Shown: positions 13,263 through 22,878 of the stretch, one piece after another | Layout: every line of letters begins with the position of its first letter | Position numbering within the stretch: position 1 is the stretch's first letter | From: an uncultured Pelagibacteraceae bacterium | GTDB taxonomy: Bacteria; Pseudomonadota; Alphaproteobacteria; Pelagibacterales; Pelagibacteraceae | Reading direction: 5' to 3' | Assembly: GCA_902616675.1 (NCBI GenBank) | Contig: CACMTV010000001.1 | Coordinates: 1 to 64,000 of the forward strand | Length of the DNA stretch: 64,000 nt | Notes under the pieces: generated by a model | Seen by the model: only the letters and a program-made list of their open reading frames with translations | The model's database searches: none | Told to the model about the DNA's origin: nothing | Made by a program: the position numbers and the translations under genes

Positions 13263-14453
13263 CTATTCAAATAAACTTGAAAATATCCTTGAAATCCAAG
13301 AATTTTTTTTAATTAAAACAGGTATAGCTTCTCTAGCCCATCCTTTACTCAGTAAATCTCCATATATTTTAATAGGTATAAAAGGATCCTCATTAGTTAG
13401 ATTTTCAATTTCTAATCTACAATTTTTAAAACTATTATGAAAAATATTTTTAAATTTAAAATTAATTTTCTTATCATCAAAATCTAAAAACAAGTCGATT
13501 TTATTATCCTTCAAACTATATAAATTTTTATTATGATTGAATATAATATTTATAATCTCTTCAATTCTTGCAGAGGAAATCTCAAGTATATGTTTTAAGC
13601 TTATTTTTCTAAAATTATTTTCATTAAAATGTTTTTTATCAACGAGCATATCCTGATCTAAATTTTCAAAATTTGTATTTGATACGATGTCATAGACTTT
13701 TTTAATTTCAAGTGAACATACTTTTGAAATATCTTTTAAAATTATATCAGAGCCAAAATTAAATTTTTGAAAAAATGAAAATGCTGAGTCATCAAAAACA
13801 ATTAATTCGGTTTGATCTTTTTTAATACTGATTTTTATAAAAGTATCCTTTTTTTCTCTATTGCATATTTTAACACCTTCAGTAAAACTTTTAAGAATTA
13901 TCTTTTTAAGATTGAGATTGCACTTATTAAATAAATTTTTTATATTTTTGATTTCATTGTTGTTCATCATAAAAAAAGTTAATTGATGAGAATAAAAGTC
14001 TCCGAAAAGTCCAATTGGTAAATTTTTAGTTAGTTTATTGTCCAAACAATATTTAGTGTTGAAAATATGCATAATTGTTTTGTGCTTTTCAATTTTTTCT
14101 AACTTAGACTTTATGTCGTTAAGTATATAAGAAATATCTTCAGATATAATTTGATTTCCATTTAATTTTTTAAATCCGCTCACATTTATACAATCAAGGT
14201 TTGTTTCATGAATGATAGCATTAACGTCGGAAAAAATTATGTTAGATCTTTTTTCTATTTTGTTAATTGTTTTTTTTAAATTTTCAACGCAAGCTTCAAA
14301 ATTTATAATTTTACCCTTATGAAATCCATTTGGTGAAAGTATTTCTTTTTCTAATATTTTAAAGTTTAGTTCTTCATCGTATTCACCAACAGCTATCAAA
14401 AAATTATCATTATTTAATTCTACAAAAAGATTTTTTTTTTTTAATTTTTCCAT
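13263..14453 (-). CDS. ftsA: Highly divergent FtsA-like cell-division protein
   Basis: 396 residues between ftsQ and lpxC, where ftsA always sits in alphaproteobacteria. The general actin-fold outline and length fit. The C-terminal NSWISRIFSSLFE is a typical FtsA amphipathic membrane-targeting helix, and FtsZ in this window ends with the matching FtsA-binding peptide. However, the canonical ATP-site motifs are not visible: the N-terminal DIGTSKV region reads VELNNDNFLIAVG (11-23), and the DIGGGTTD region reads KISIKKDQTELIVFDD. The FGSDIILKDIS segment corresponds to the GG-x-x-IT-DI part. So it probably anchors FtsZ but may bind ATP poorly or not at all. Identity rests largely on synteny and the tail. 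Confidence 0.75.
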   Translation of the reverse strand: MEKLKKKNLFVELNNDNFLIAVGEYDEELNFKILEKEILSPNGFHKGKIINFEACVENLKKTINKIEKRSNIIFSDVNAIIHETNLDCINVSGFKKLNGNQIISEDISYILNDIKSKLEKIEKHKTIMHIFNTKYCLDNKLTKNLPIGLFGDFYSHQLTFFMMNNNEIKNIKNLFNKCNLNLKKIILKSFTEGVKICNREKKDTFIKISIKKDQTELIVFDDSAFSFFQKFNFGSDIILKDISKVCSLEIKKVYDIVSNTNFENLDQDMLVDKKHFNENNFRKISLKHILEISSARIEEIINIIFNHNKNLYSLKDNKIDLFLDFDDKKINFKFKNIFHNSFKNCRLEIENLTNEDPFIPIKIYGDLLSKGWAREAIPVLIKKNSWISRIFSSLFE

Positions 14454-15122
14454 TTAATTTAAAATTAATTGATTTTTTATTCTATAATCGAATATTAAAT
14501 ATTTTTCAAAATTACCTTTTTTATTTAGTTTTAAGTAATTTTCGAGGCTTTTAAAAAAATTTTCTACTGGTAATTTTATTACCTTTTTATTATTTAATAT
14601 AATATCCCATCGCCCGATATCAAAATAATAAAATGACTTGATTTCTGAAATTGGAAAACCTAATTCATTTAATGCATTATAAATTTTTAAAAAATTTTTT
14701 TGCTCCCCAAAAATATTTGGTAATTCTTCCAATACTTCATTTTTAAAAAATCTAATCTCTTCCCCATTTTTAATTAAATAAAATTTGTTTTGCTTATTAT
14801 TAATTATAGCAATTGTCTCCTTTTCGTGAATTATTATTTGGATTTTTGAAGGATAAACTTTTTTAAATTCTATATAATCAATCAAATCATAATCTTTTAA
14901 AATATTTTTAATTTTTTTCTCATCTATTATAAGCAAATTGGTCCCTTGTAATTCATTATAAAACGAATTTCTGATTTTCTTTTTATCTAATATTTTTAAA
15001 TTTTTTATCTCTATATTTTTAATTTTAAATAATTGAAAACTTGTATCAATATTGTTTGGATTAAATGTTGTTAATGTTAGTAAAAGCAATAGTGAAGAAA
15101 AAAAGATTGAAAATTTTCTCAT
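14454..15122 (-). CDS. ftsQ: Cell-division protein FtsQ
   Basis: 222 residues, bitopic. An N-terminal membrane segment (IFFSSLLLLLTLTTF, about 5-20) is followed by a POTRA domain (IKNIEIKNLKILDKKKIRNSF) and the beta domain (EFKKVYPSKIQIIIHEKETIAII, then KNGEEIRFF). FtsQ links FtsB/FtsL to FtsA in the divisome. Sequence is poorly conserved but the motif order and position between ddl and ftsA are decisive. It abuts ftsA without a gap and overlaps ddl by 4 bases. Confidence 0.88.
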   Translation of the reverse strand: MRKFSIFFSSLLLLLTLTTFNPNNIDTSFQLFKIKNIEIKNLKILDKKKIRNSFYNELQGTNLLIIDEKKIKNILKDYDLIDYIEFKKVYPSKIQIIIHEKETIAIINNKQNKFYLIKNGEEIRFFKNEVLEELPNIFGEQKNFLKIYNALNELGFPISEIKSFYYFDIGRWDIILNNKKVIKLPVENFFKSLENYLKLNKKGNFEKYLIFDYRIKNQLILN

Positions 15123-16063
15123 TTATTTATACTTGCATCCATAATCAACTTAAAAATAAGTTTATCGAATGAAATTTTTTTATAACTAGCAATTTCAGGT
15201 ACTAAAGACAGATCGGTCATTCCAGGTTGTGTATTAATTTCTAAAAGATAAAATTTACCATTAATAAATTTAAAATCTGAGCGTGTTACTCCTCGACATC
15301 CTAATATTTTATGAGTTCGCTCCGCGATTTTAAGAACTTCTTCATATTTTTTATTTGGAATATTTGCGGGCATAATATGGTCTGTCATTGCTGACTTGGA
15401 GTATTTTGCCTTGTAATCATAGAATTTTCTTTTAGGTTTTAATTCTATTGCTCCTAAAGCAGTTCCATTTAAAACAGCAACCTGAATTTCTTGTCCACCA
15501 ATAAAATTTTCAATTATTAAATCATCATATGTTTTAAAAAGATCTAGTATATTCTTTTTTAAAATTTTTTGATTTTTACAAATTTTAACACCTATGCTTG
15601 ATCCTTCGTTGATGGGTTTTGCTACTAGTGGATATTTTATTTTTTTTATTTTTACTATGTGTATTAACCTAGAAAAATTGAAATTATTTTTTTTAATAAA
15701 TATATATGAAGGTGTTTTAATCTTGTTTTTAATAAAAATTTGCTTTGAAATTAATTTATTCATTGCCTTCATTGAAGACAGTACTCCAGAATGGGTATAG
15801 GGGATTTTTGAAAATTCGAAAAAACTCTGAGCATAACCATCTTCGCCCTCCTCTCCATGAAGAGCATTAAAAATAATTTTTGATTTAGTTTTTTTTATTT
15901 CTGATAAAGATCTTATTTTAGGATCAAATTTTTCTACCCTAAAACCAAGTCTTTTGATCGCTGCAATACATGCTTTACCTGTTTTTATACTTATTGTTCT
16001 TTCTCTTGAATTACCACCTAAAACTACTAAGATTTTTTTTTTATACATTTTTTTTATTTTCAC
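15119..16063 (-). CDS. ddl: D-alanine-D-alanine ligase
   Basis: 314 residues, ATP-grasp ligase that makes the D-Ala-D-Ala dipeptide for MurF. It shows VVLGGNSRERTISIKTG (N-terminal), FNALHGEEGEDGYAQ, PLVAKPINEGSSIGV (ATP-binding loop), GQEIQVAVLNG, and the metal-binding end FYLLEINTQPGMTDLSLVP. Of DdlA/DdlB, the dcw position makes this a DdlB type. The start used, at MKIKKMYKKKILVV, overlaps the end of murB by 23 bases; an internal ATG (MYKKK) is possible. Confidence 0.95.
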   Translation of the reverse strand: MKIKKMYKKKILVVLGGNSRERTISIKTGKACIAAIKRLGFRVEKFDPKIRSLSEIKKTKSKIIFNALHGEEGEDGYAQSFFEFSKIPYTHSGVLSSMKAMNKLISKQIFIKNKIKTPSYIFIKKNNFNFSRLIHIVKIKKIKYPLVAKPINEGSSIGVKICKNQKILKKNILDLFKTYDDLIIENFIGGQEIQVAVLNGTALGAIELKPKRKFYDYKAKYSKSAMTDHIMPANIPNKKYEEVLKIAERTHKILGCRGVTRSDFKFINGKFYLLEINTQPGMTDLSLVPEIASYKKISFDKLIFKLIMDASINK

Positions 16064-16982
16064 CGATTATTTTTAATTCAAGATCCAATTTGATTTTATG
16101 TTTATCAAATACTTTTTGTCTAACTGTATTAATTAATTTTTCAATATCCTCTGATGATGCTCCACCTTCATTAACAAAAAAGTTACAATGTTTTTCAGAT
16201 ATTTTAGCCTTACCGAATGATAAAAGGTTACAATTAGAATCTTTTATCAATTCCCATGCTTTTTTATTTTTTGTATTTTTAAAAGTGCTTCCACAAGTTT
16301 TAATTTGACTTGGCTGCGAGTCCTTTTTTTCTTTTGAATATTTTTTTATTTTTTTATTTATTAAGTTTCCATCGCCATTTTTTGCATGAAACCTAGCAGA
16401 AAGAAATATTAAATCATCGGGTAAATTATTGCCACGGTAAATAAATTTTATTTTATCTCTTTTTATTTCTATTAAATTTCCTTTTAAATCTATTGCTTGA
16501 ACTGAAATTAAAATATCGGAGATTTCATTTCCATAGCAACCACTGTTCATTTTTATAGTTCCTCCCACTGATCCCGGAATACAAGACAAGAATTCAAAAT
16601 TAACAATTGAATTTTCAGCAGCGTATCTTGATAAATTTTTATCTAAAGTAGCTGCCCCAACCTCCAAAATATTTTTTTCAATCTGTTTTATATAAGAAAA
16701 TTTAGGGCTTAATTTAATTACTACTCCACTAAATCCTCCATCCCTTATCAAAGTGTTTGATCCTGCTCCTAAACATGTAATTTCAAGAGAATTGTTAATG
16801 TAGTTAAGAAAATTTTTTAATTGTTCAATACTTTCTGGTTTAAATAAAATGTTAGCTGGTCCACCTAAATTAAACCAGCTATACTTTGATAAATCTTCTT
16901 GAAAAAAAATATTTTTTCCAAATTTTTTAATTAACTCACTTTTTTTAAAGTTCATAAATATTGTTTTAAATTTCTCATCCAA
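16041..16982 (-). CDS. murB: UDP-N-acetylenolpyruvoylglucosamine reductase
   Basis: 313-residue FAD enzyme that reduces enolpyruvyl-UDP-GlcNAc to UDP-MurNAc. FAD-binding motifs are visible: YSWFNLGGPANILFKP, CLGAGSNTLIRDGGFSGVVIKL, EFLSCIPGSVGGTIKMNSGCYG. The C-terminal GSTFKN and INEGGASSEDIEKLI-like (VNEGGASSEDIEKLI) segments mark a type I MurB. It overlaps murC by 31 bases and ddl by 23, within the wall-synthesis block. Confidence 0.95.
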   Translation of the reverse strand: MDEKFKTIFMNFKKSELIKKFGKNIFFQEDLSKYSWFNLGGPANILFKPESIEQLKNFLNYINNSLEITCLGAGSNTLIRDGGFSGVVIKLSPKFSYIKQIEKNILEVGAATLDKNLSRYAAENSIVNFEFLSCIPGSVGGTIKMNSGCYGNEISDILISVQAIDLKGNLIEIKRDKIKFIYRGNNLPDDLIFLSARFHAKNGDGNLINKKIKKYSKEKKDSQPSQIKTCGSTFKNTKNKKAWELIKDSNCNLLSFGKAKISEKHCNFFVNEGGASSEDIEKLINTVRQKVFDKHKIKLDLELKIIGENKKNV

Positions 16983-18346
16983 TGTGATATCGACCCCGCC
17001 CCCATACCAATAATAATCTCGTTTTTCATTAAATTTTTTTTAAAAAAGTTTTTCAAATTTTCTTCATCTTTTATGACAATTACATTTACATCTGAGTTAA
17101 CCGAAATCATTCTTGCAAATTTCAACATATCAAATTTTTTGTTTATTTTTTCTCCAGCAGCGTAAATGGGACATAAAACTACCCTGTCAGAAAATTTAAA
17201 CGATTTTGAAAATTCCTCTTTTAAAAAATTTACTCTACTATATCTGTGAGGTTGGAAAACTGATGTAATTTTTTTTTTATTAGCGACATTTTTTATACTC
17301 TCTAACACTGAATAAATTTCAGTTGGATGGTGAGCATAATCATCATAAAATTCATTATTATTCTTTTCAAATATCTTAGTCATTCTTCTCTGTACTCCTG
17401 TAAATTTTAATAAAGCCCTTTTAATAATTTTAATTTTAATACCTAAATTAAGACACACGCTTATAGCCGCCACAGAATTTAAAATATTATGTTTACCAAT
17501 TAAATTTAAAACTATATTTTTAATAATTTTTCTTTTTCCTAAAAAATTTTTTACAACAAGATCAAATTTGCAATTATTTATATTATATTTGGGCTTTATA
17601 ATTTGATAATCTGATAAAGAGCTAAAACCATAAGTTAATATGTTTTTTGTTTTAATTTTTCTTTTAATCTTTTTTATATTTTTATCATCAATACAAATTA
17701 TACATTTTCCGATTGGTGGAGTTTTATTTATAAACTTAATGAAACAATTTTCTAATTTTTTGTAATTTTTATAGAAATCAATATGCTCTTTATCAATATT
17801 TGTTACAATCGAATAGTTAATTGGAAGTTTTAAAAAACTGCCATCAGACTCATCCGCCTCTAGAACTGCCCAATCTCCTTTTCCCAATTTAGCATTATTT
17901 TTTAAAGAATTGATAACTCCTCCATTAATAATTGTAGGGTCTAATTTAGACTCTAGAAGTATTTTTGAAACTAAAGACGTTGTAGTAGTTTTCCCGTGTG
18001 AGCCAGAAATAATAATATTTTTTTTCAAAGAAACTATATTGGAAAGCATTTCGACCCTTTCATATATTGGTAATTTTTTTTTATTAGCTTCTCTAATTTC
18101 TGGATTATTATCTCTAATAGCCGAAGATTTTACTAATATTGTTGCTTCCCTAATATTTTTTTTTTTCTGGCCTAGAAAAAATTTTATTCCTAATTTTTTA
18201 CAATTTTCAATATTTTTATTCATGTTAGTATCACTGCCTTGAACCTTGAAGCCCATAATTTTCATAATTTGTGCTAGCCCACTCATACCTATACCGCCCA
18301 CACCAATAAAATGAATAACCTCTTTTTGGCCAATATTAATTTTCAT
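16952..18346 (-). CDS. murC: UDP-N-acetylmuramate-L-alanine ligase
   Basis: 464 residues. It has HFIGVGGIGMSGLAQIMK (UDP-binding N-domain), the ATP loop SGSHGKTTTTSL (about 115-126), EADESDGSFLKL, VTNIDKEHIDFY, DDYAHHPTEI and VFQPHRYSRV. MurC adds L-Ala to UDP-MurNAc in the cytoplasm. It is translated just after murG (11-base overlap) and before murB. Family-typical length and all Mur-ligase motifs are intact. Confidence 0.97.
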   Translation of the reverse strand: MKINIGQKEVIHFIGVGGIGMSGLAQIMKIMGFKVQGSDTNMNKNIENCKKLGIKFFLGQKKKNIREATILVKSSAIRDNNPEIREANKKKLPIYERVEMLSNIVSLKKNIIISGSHGKTTTTSLVSKILLESKLDPTIINGGVINSLKNNAKLGKGDWAVLEADESDGSFLKLPINYSIVTNIDKEHIDFYKNYKKLENCFIKFINKTPPIGKCIICIDDKNIKKIKRKIKTKNILTYGFSSLSDYQIIKPKYNINNCKFDLVVKNFLGKRKIIKNIVLNLIGKHNILNSVAAISVCLNLGIKIKIIKRALLKFTGVQRRMTKIFEKNNNEFYDDYAHHPTEIYSVLESIKNVANKKKITSVFQPHRYSRVNFLKEEFSKSFKFSDRVVLCPIYAAGEKINKKFDMLKFARMISVNSDVNVIVIKDEENLKNFFKKNLMKNEIIIGMGAGSISHWMRNLKQYL

Positions 18347-19418
18347 AAAATAGTTTTGTTATTTCTTTATTTACAATTACAAAAACATTTTTGTCAGAAT
18401 GTTTTTTCTGATTTGTTTCTATAGTTTTTAACATTGATTTATCCTTATGTATTAATTCAAGCAAATTAAATAGCTTGTTTTTTATATCTTTTTCTTCAAC
18501 TAATAAACTAAACCCTTTTTCACTAAAATATTGAGCATTTTTTAACTGGTGATTCTCGGATGATGAAGCAAGTGGTATCGAAATTATGGGAATTCTACAG
18601 TTTAAAAATTCAGCTAGTGCTGAAGATCCAGCCCTACTAATAACTAAATTTGTTAAATTATAATATTTTAAAACATCAAAGGTGAAACTAAAAAGCTCGC
18701 AATTAATTTTATTTGCATCATATATTTTTTGCAGTTCTATCTTTTGTTCGTCTAAACATTGCTGATAAACTTTAAAATTAATATTATTTTTCTTTAAGGC
18801 GATAAATATATCAGGTAATTGTTCAGCAAATATCTTTGCAGCCTGACTTCCTCCTAAAACTAATAAATTTAAATCATTAAATTGTTTTGCCTCACTGATT
18901 CTAGAATAATTAAGAATACTTTCCCTCAATATATTACCTATTACTTTAACTTTTTCTTTATGTTTTATATTTATCCCTTGTATATCTTTATACGAAACAA
19001 AAATTTTTTTTGCAAAAGGAGCGAGATATCGATTCGCTTTACCCATTAATAAATTGTTCTCATAAATAATAAATGGGACTCTTAAAATTATTCCAGCAAA
19101 ACAAACTGGAAAAGATGCATAACCTCCCATCCCAAATATAAACTTTGGTTGAGTTTTAAAAATAAAAATAATTGATTTTATAGTAGCAAACAAAATTTTC
19201 AAAAAAGAGATTAATTTTTTTTTGTTTATTGGCGAACTATCTATTAACTTAATTTTTTCAACGAATTTTCCGTCAATAAATTTTTTACCTCTTTCATCTG
19301 TTGTTAAAATAGGTCTATATCCATTTTTTTTTAGATCTTTCGCTAAACTAATTGCTGGAAAAGTATGTCCTCCAGTTCCTCCTGTTGCTATAATAATATT
19401 TCTATTATCCTTATTCAT
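18336..19418 (-). CDS. murG: Lipid II-forming GlcNAc transferase MurG
   Basis: 360-residue GT28 glycosyltransferase. The N-terminal glycine loop ATGGTGGHTFPAISLA binds the lipid I diphosphate; IFGMGGYASFPVCFAG and PFIIYENNLLMGKANRYL follow, and the C-terminal UDP-GlcNAc site has LVLGGSQAAKIF and VISRAGSSALAEFL. MurG adds GlcNAc to lipid I at the inner face of the membrane. Start overlaps ftsW by 8 bases. Confidence 0.95.
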   Translation of the reverse strand: MNKDNRNIIIATGGTGGHTFPAISLAKDLKKNGYRPILTTDERGKKFIDGKFVEKIKLIDSSPINKKKLISFLKILFATIKSIIFIFKTQPKFIFGMGGYASFPVCFAGIILRVPFIIYENNLLMGKANRYLAPFAKKIFVSYKDIQGINIKHKEKVKVIGNILRESILNYSRISEAKQFNDLNLLVLGGSQAAKIFAEQLPDIFIALKKNNINFKVYQQCLDEQKIELQKIYDANKINCELFSFTFDVLKYYNLTNLVISRAGSSALAEFLNCRIPIISIPLASSSENHQLKNAQYFSEKGFSLLVEEKDIKNKLFNLLELIHKDKSMLKTIETNQKKHSDKNVFVIVNKEITKLFYEN

Positions 19419-20538
19419 TTTCGAATCTATTTTTTGTAAAATTCAAAATCACTCCAGCCAATATGGAGCTTCCGATTAAAGAGGATCCTCCGTAGCTTAA
19501 AAAAGGTAGAGTCATACCAGTAGTTGGTAATAAACTAGTGTTCACACCTATGTGTATGAAAGTCTGAAAAATTAATAAAGAGGATAAACCACACAATGCA
19601 ATTTTATAATTTTCATTTGAGTTTTTAATACAATTTTTTATTATTTTGTAAGAAATATATAAAAATATAGATATAACAAATATAGAAATGATAGAACCAA
19701 ATTCCTCTGTTATTACAGCTATTATGTAATCAGTATGAGCCTCGGGTACACTTTCTTTTAAGATACCTTCTCCCATACCTTGACCTTTCAATCCTCCTTG
19801 TTTAATTGCTGCCAAAGCTTTATCGGTTTGAAAATTATCGCCTTTTGTTGGGTCAAAAAAAGTGCTTAATCTTTGAGATATATAGCCAAATTTTTCGGGG
19901 AAGATTACTAAAAGAGAAACAAAACAAATAATTAAAAAAGCAAACAACAATAAAATATAACTTATCTTGACTCCTGAGATAAAAACTATCGAAACCCAAG
20001 TTGTAACTAATAAAATTGTTTGACCTAAATCTGGTTGATTTATAAGTAAAATTATTATCACTGATAAAAAAAATAAACTTAAAAAATAGGAATAATTTGA
20101 ATTTTTTTCTTTTCCACTGGTTATTAAACTAGCAGTAATTAAAACAAAAAAAGGTTTAATCAACTCTATTGGCTGTAAACGAAAAATATAAAAATCAAGC
20201 CATCTTCTTGCTCCCTTAATTTCAACTCCAATAAAAGGCACCAAAATTAGTAATATTAAGGATATTATAAAAATTGGTAAAATTAATTTTTTAAGAAAAG
20301 AAATTTTTAAAAAAGATATAGTGAACATTATTATAATGGCAAAAATTGAAAATATTAAATGTTTTGAAAAATAATGATAAAAATCTTTATTTAGTCTTTC
20401 ACCTGCTAATGATGAGGTAGAAGAAAATGAGAAAAATACGCCTAAAAAAAATAAAGCTAAGAAACTAATTAGAATACTCTTATCAATATTTCTCCAATAA
20501 TCACTTAGGCTCTCTGAATTAATTAAATTTTTTAGCAT
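19411..20538 (-). CDS. ftsW: Division peptidoglycan polymerase FtsW
   Basis: 375 residues, SEDS family, with about ten predicted membrane segments. Conserved pieces are VEIKGARRWLDF, QPDLGQTILL, and the C-terminal LPFLSYGGSSLIGSS, with GGLKGQGMGEG and DYIIAVITEEFG in the large loop. FtsW polymerises septal glycan with FtsI, encoded upstream in the same cluster. It overlaps murD by 20 bases. Confidence 0.95.
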   Translation of the reverse strand: MLKNLINSESLSDYWRNIDKSILISFLALFFLGVFFSFSSTSSLAGERLNKDFYHYFSKHLIFSIFAIIIMFTISFLKISFLKKLILPIFIISLILLILVPFIGVEIKGARRWLDFYIFRLQPIELIKPFFVLITASLITSGKEKNSNYSYFLSLFFLSVIIILLINQPDLGQTILLVTTWVSIVFISGVKISYILLLFAFLIICFVSLLVIFPEKFGYISQRLSTFFDPTKGDNFQTDKALAAIKQGGLKGQGMGEGILKESVPEAHTDYIIAVITEEFGSIISIFVISIFLYISYKIIKNCIKNSNENYKIALCGLSSLLIFQTFIHIGVNTSLLPTTGMTLPFLSYGGSSLIGSSILAGVILNFTKNRFENE

Positions 20539-21793
20539 TATATTTTACTAAGTTTTTGAATTTTTCACCTCTTTCAACAAAATTTTTAAATTGGTCGTAA
20601 GAAGCGCTAGCTGGACTAAATAAAATAATAAGTTTTTGTTTTTTTTTAATAAATCTAAATATTTTGTTGACGGTTACTTTTAAATTTTTTGTGACCTCAT
20701 ATTTAATTTTATTTCTTATTTTTTTCACGAAGAAATTCGTATGATTTCCTATAATATAAGCTTTAATAATTTTTTTTCTAAATTGATTAATATTTATTTT
20801 ATCGTTTTTTTTTGGCTGTCCTCCAGTAATCCAAACTATATTATCATTTGATTTTAATGCATATTTTGTGGACTCGAATGAAGTAGCTTTTGAGTCATTT
20901 ATAAACATGTTGCCACCGTATTTTAAAAAAAATTCATGTCTGTGAGATAATCCTTTGAAAGATTTTAAAGATCTTAAAAAATTATTTTTACTAATTTTAA
21001 AAAGTTTTGTTATAAAATAGGCAAATTTTACATTGTTTGTATTTGCACCTAGCTGAAGGTATCTATTTTGAATATCTTTAAATTTTATAGGATTATTTTT
21101 AATAAATATCAATTTTCCAGAAAATTTATTCCTTCTATAAATTTTTTTTAAATTGAGATCATTTAATAGTGCAATATTATTTTTTGTTTGATTGTTAAAA
21201 ATTTTAATTTTTGACATTACATATTTTTTTTTAGAACCATGCCACTCTAAATGATCCTGAGAAATATTTAATATAGCTGCACAATATGGTTTAATAAATT
21301 TTGAATACTCTAACTGAAAAGACGATGCCTCAATAATGTAAATTTCATTTTTTATAAATTTTAAATCTAAAATTGGTCTGCCTATATTACCTGCTATTTT
21401 GTTTTTAATTCTATTTTTTTTTAAGACATGATGTATTAGAGAGCATGTGGTTGATTTGCCATTTGTCCCAGTTACTATGACCGACTTTTTTACACGATAT
21501 TTTAAAAAAAACAAATCTAAATCCGTAATAATCTTCTTTTTATTTTTTAATAATTTATTTTTAAAATTTGATTTCCGTATATTTATACCAGGGCTTATTA
21601 TTATATAATCTACAAAATCTAAATTTAATTTGAATTTAGTTTTTAATTTTAAATTTGATTTTATAGAATAATCATCCCAAATAAAAATTTTATTTGCTTT
21701 ATTTTTTTTTAGAAATTTAACAACAGATTTACCAGTTAATCCTAAACCATAAACTGCAAACCTTTTTTCTTTAAAGTTAAACAATCTTTGCAT
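20519..21793 (-). CDS. murD: UDP-N-acetylmuramoyl-L-alanine-D-glutamate ligase
   Basis: 424 residues; adds D-Glu to UDP-MurNAc-Ala. Motifs: RFAVYGLGLTGKSVVKFL (N-domain), IISPGIN, the ATP loop VTGTNGKSTTCSL (about 107-119), GNIGRPIL, EASSFQLEYS, NISQDHLEWHG, FINDSKATSFEST, ILFSPASASYDQFKNFVERGEKF. The product is unusually lysine-rich but complete. It abuts mraY (1-base overlap). Confidence 0.96.
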   Translation of the reverse strand: MQRLFNFKEKRFAVYGLGLTGKSVVKFLKKNKANKIFIWDDYSIKSNLKLKTKFKLNLDFVDYIIISPGINIRKSNFKNKLLKNKKKIITDLDLFFLKYRVKKSVIVTGTNGKSTTCSLIHHVLKKNRIKNKIAGNIGRPILDLKFIKNEIYIIEASSFQLEYSKFIKPYCAAILNISQDHLEWHGSKKKYVMSKIKIFNNQTKNNIALLNDLNLKKIYRRNKFSGKLIFIKNNPIKFKDIQNRYLQLGANTNNVKFAYFITKLFKISKNNFLRSLKSFKGLSHRHEFFLKYGGNMFINDSKATSFESTKYALKSNDNIVWITGGQPKKNDKININQFRKKIIKAYIIGNHTNFFVKKIRNKIKYEVTKNLKVTVNKIFRFIKKKQKLIILFSPASASYDQFKNFVERGEKFKNLVKYNAKKFN

Positions 21794-22878
21794 TATCTTA
21801 ATTTAAGTGTTGCTAGTCCTACTAAAGCTAAAATTATGGCTATGATCCAGAACCTTATAACTATTGTGGACTCTGCCCACCCTTTTTTTTCAAAATGATG
21901 GTGTATTGGCGCCATCATGAAAACTCTTTTTCCAGTTAGTTTAAAAGATATAACTTGTATGATTACAGAAACAGTTTCTAGAACAAATAAACCTCCAATT
22001 ATCGCAAGAACAATTTCGTGTTTAACAATTATTGCAACAGCTGCTAATGAACCACCTAAAGATAAAGAACCCGTATCCCCCATGAAAATCTTTGCAGGAG
22101 GAGCATTATACCAAAGAAACCCTAAGCAAGAGCCTACTATTGCTCCACAAAAAATTGCAATTTCTCCGACGCCTGGAATGTACTGAATTTGTAAATATTC
22201 TGAGAAAATAATATTTCCGACCACATAACTTATAAATGTGAAAGATAATGCTACTAACATTATGGGAACCGTTGCTAAACCATCTAATCCGTCTGTTAAG
22301 TTTACAGCATTTGATGAGCCTATAATTACAAATAAACCAAACGGTATAAAAAAAATTCCTAGATCCAAAATTAGATTTTTAAAAAAAGGGAAATAAATGT
22401 TATTTATGTACTCATGATCTGAAAATTGAATTATTATTAATAAAGTGATTAACCCGATAACAAACTGACCAAAAAATTTAAGCTTTGAGTTTAATCCTAT
22501 TGAATTTCTATATTTTATTTTTAATAAATCATCTATAAAACCTAAAGTTCCAAGACTTATAGAAATAAATATTAACGACCAAATGTATATATTTTTAAGA
22601 TCTGCCCAGAGAAGTGTACTTGTTAACATTCCTATAATAATTATAATTCCACCCATTGTTGGTGTACCAGATTTTTTTACTATATGATCAATTGGTCCAT
22701 CCTGTCGAATTGGTCCAGTAATATCCATCTTGGAAAAAAATTTAATTAAAGGACCGCCGATCAAAAAAACAATTATAAGCGAGGTCATTAATGATAAGCC
22801 AGTTCTAAATGTTAAATATTTGAATACATTTAAAAATGAATATTGTTCAACAAGTGAGGTTAAAAATTCAAATAGCAT
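21793..22878 (-). CDS. mraY: Phospho-MurNAc-pentapeptide translocase
   Basis: 361-residue integral membrane enzyme that makes lipid I. It has GPIRQDGPIDHIVKKSGTPTMGG (divided here: GTPTMGGIIII), FIDDLLKI (Asp-Asp pair), NLTDGLDGLATVP, FMGDTGSLSLGG and MAPIHHHFEKKGW, the diagnostic triple-His loop. Around ten membrane segments. It is translationally coupled to the upstream murE-murF fusion gene (11-base overlap). Confidence 0.97.
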   Translation of the reverse strand: MLFEFLTSLVEQYSFLNVFKYLTFRTGLSLMTSLIIVFLIGGPLIKFFSKMDITGPIRQDGPIDHIVKKSGTPTMGGIIIIIGMLTSTLLWADLKNIYIWSLIFISISLGTLGFIDDLLKIKYRNSIGLNSKLKFFGQFVIGLITLLIIIQFSDHEYINNIYFPFFKNLILDLGIFFIPFGLFVIIGSSNAVNLTDGLDGLATVPIMLVALSFTFISYVVGNIIFSEYLQIQYIPGVGEIAIFCGAIVGSCLGFLWYNAPPAKIFMGDTGSLSLGGSLAAVAIIVKHEIVLAIIGGLFVLETVSVIIQVISFKLTGKRVFMMAPIHHHFEKKGWAESTIVIRFWIIAIILALVGLATLKLR

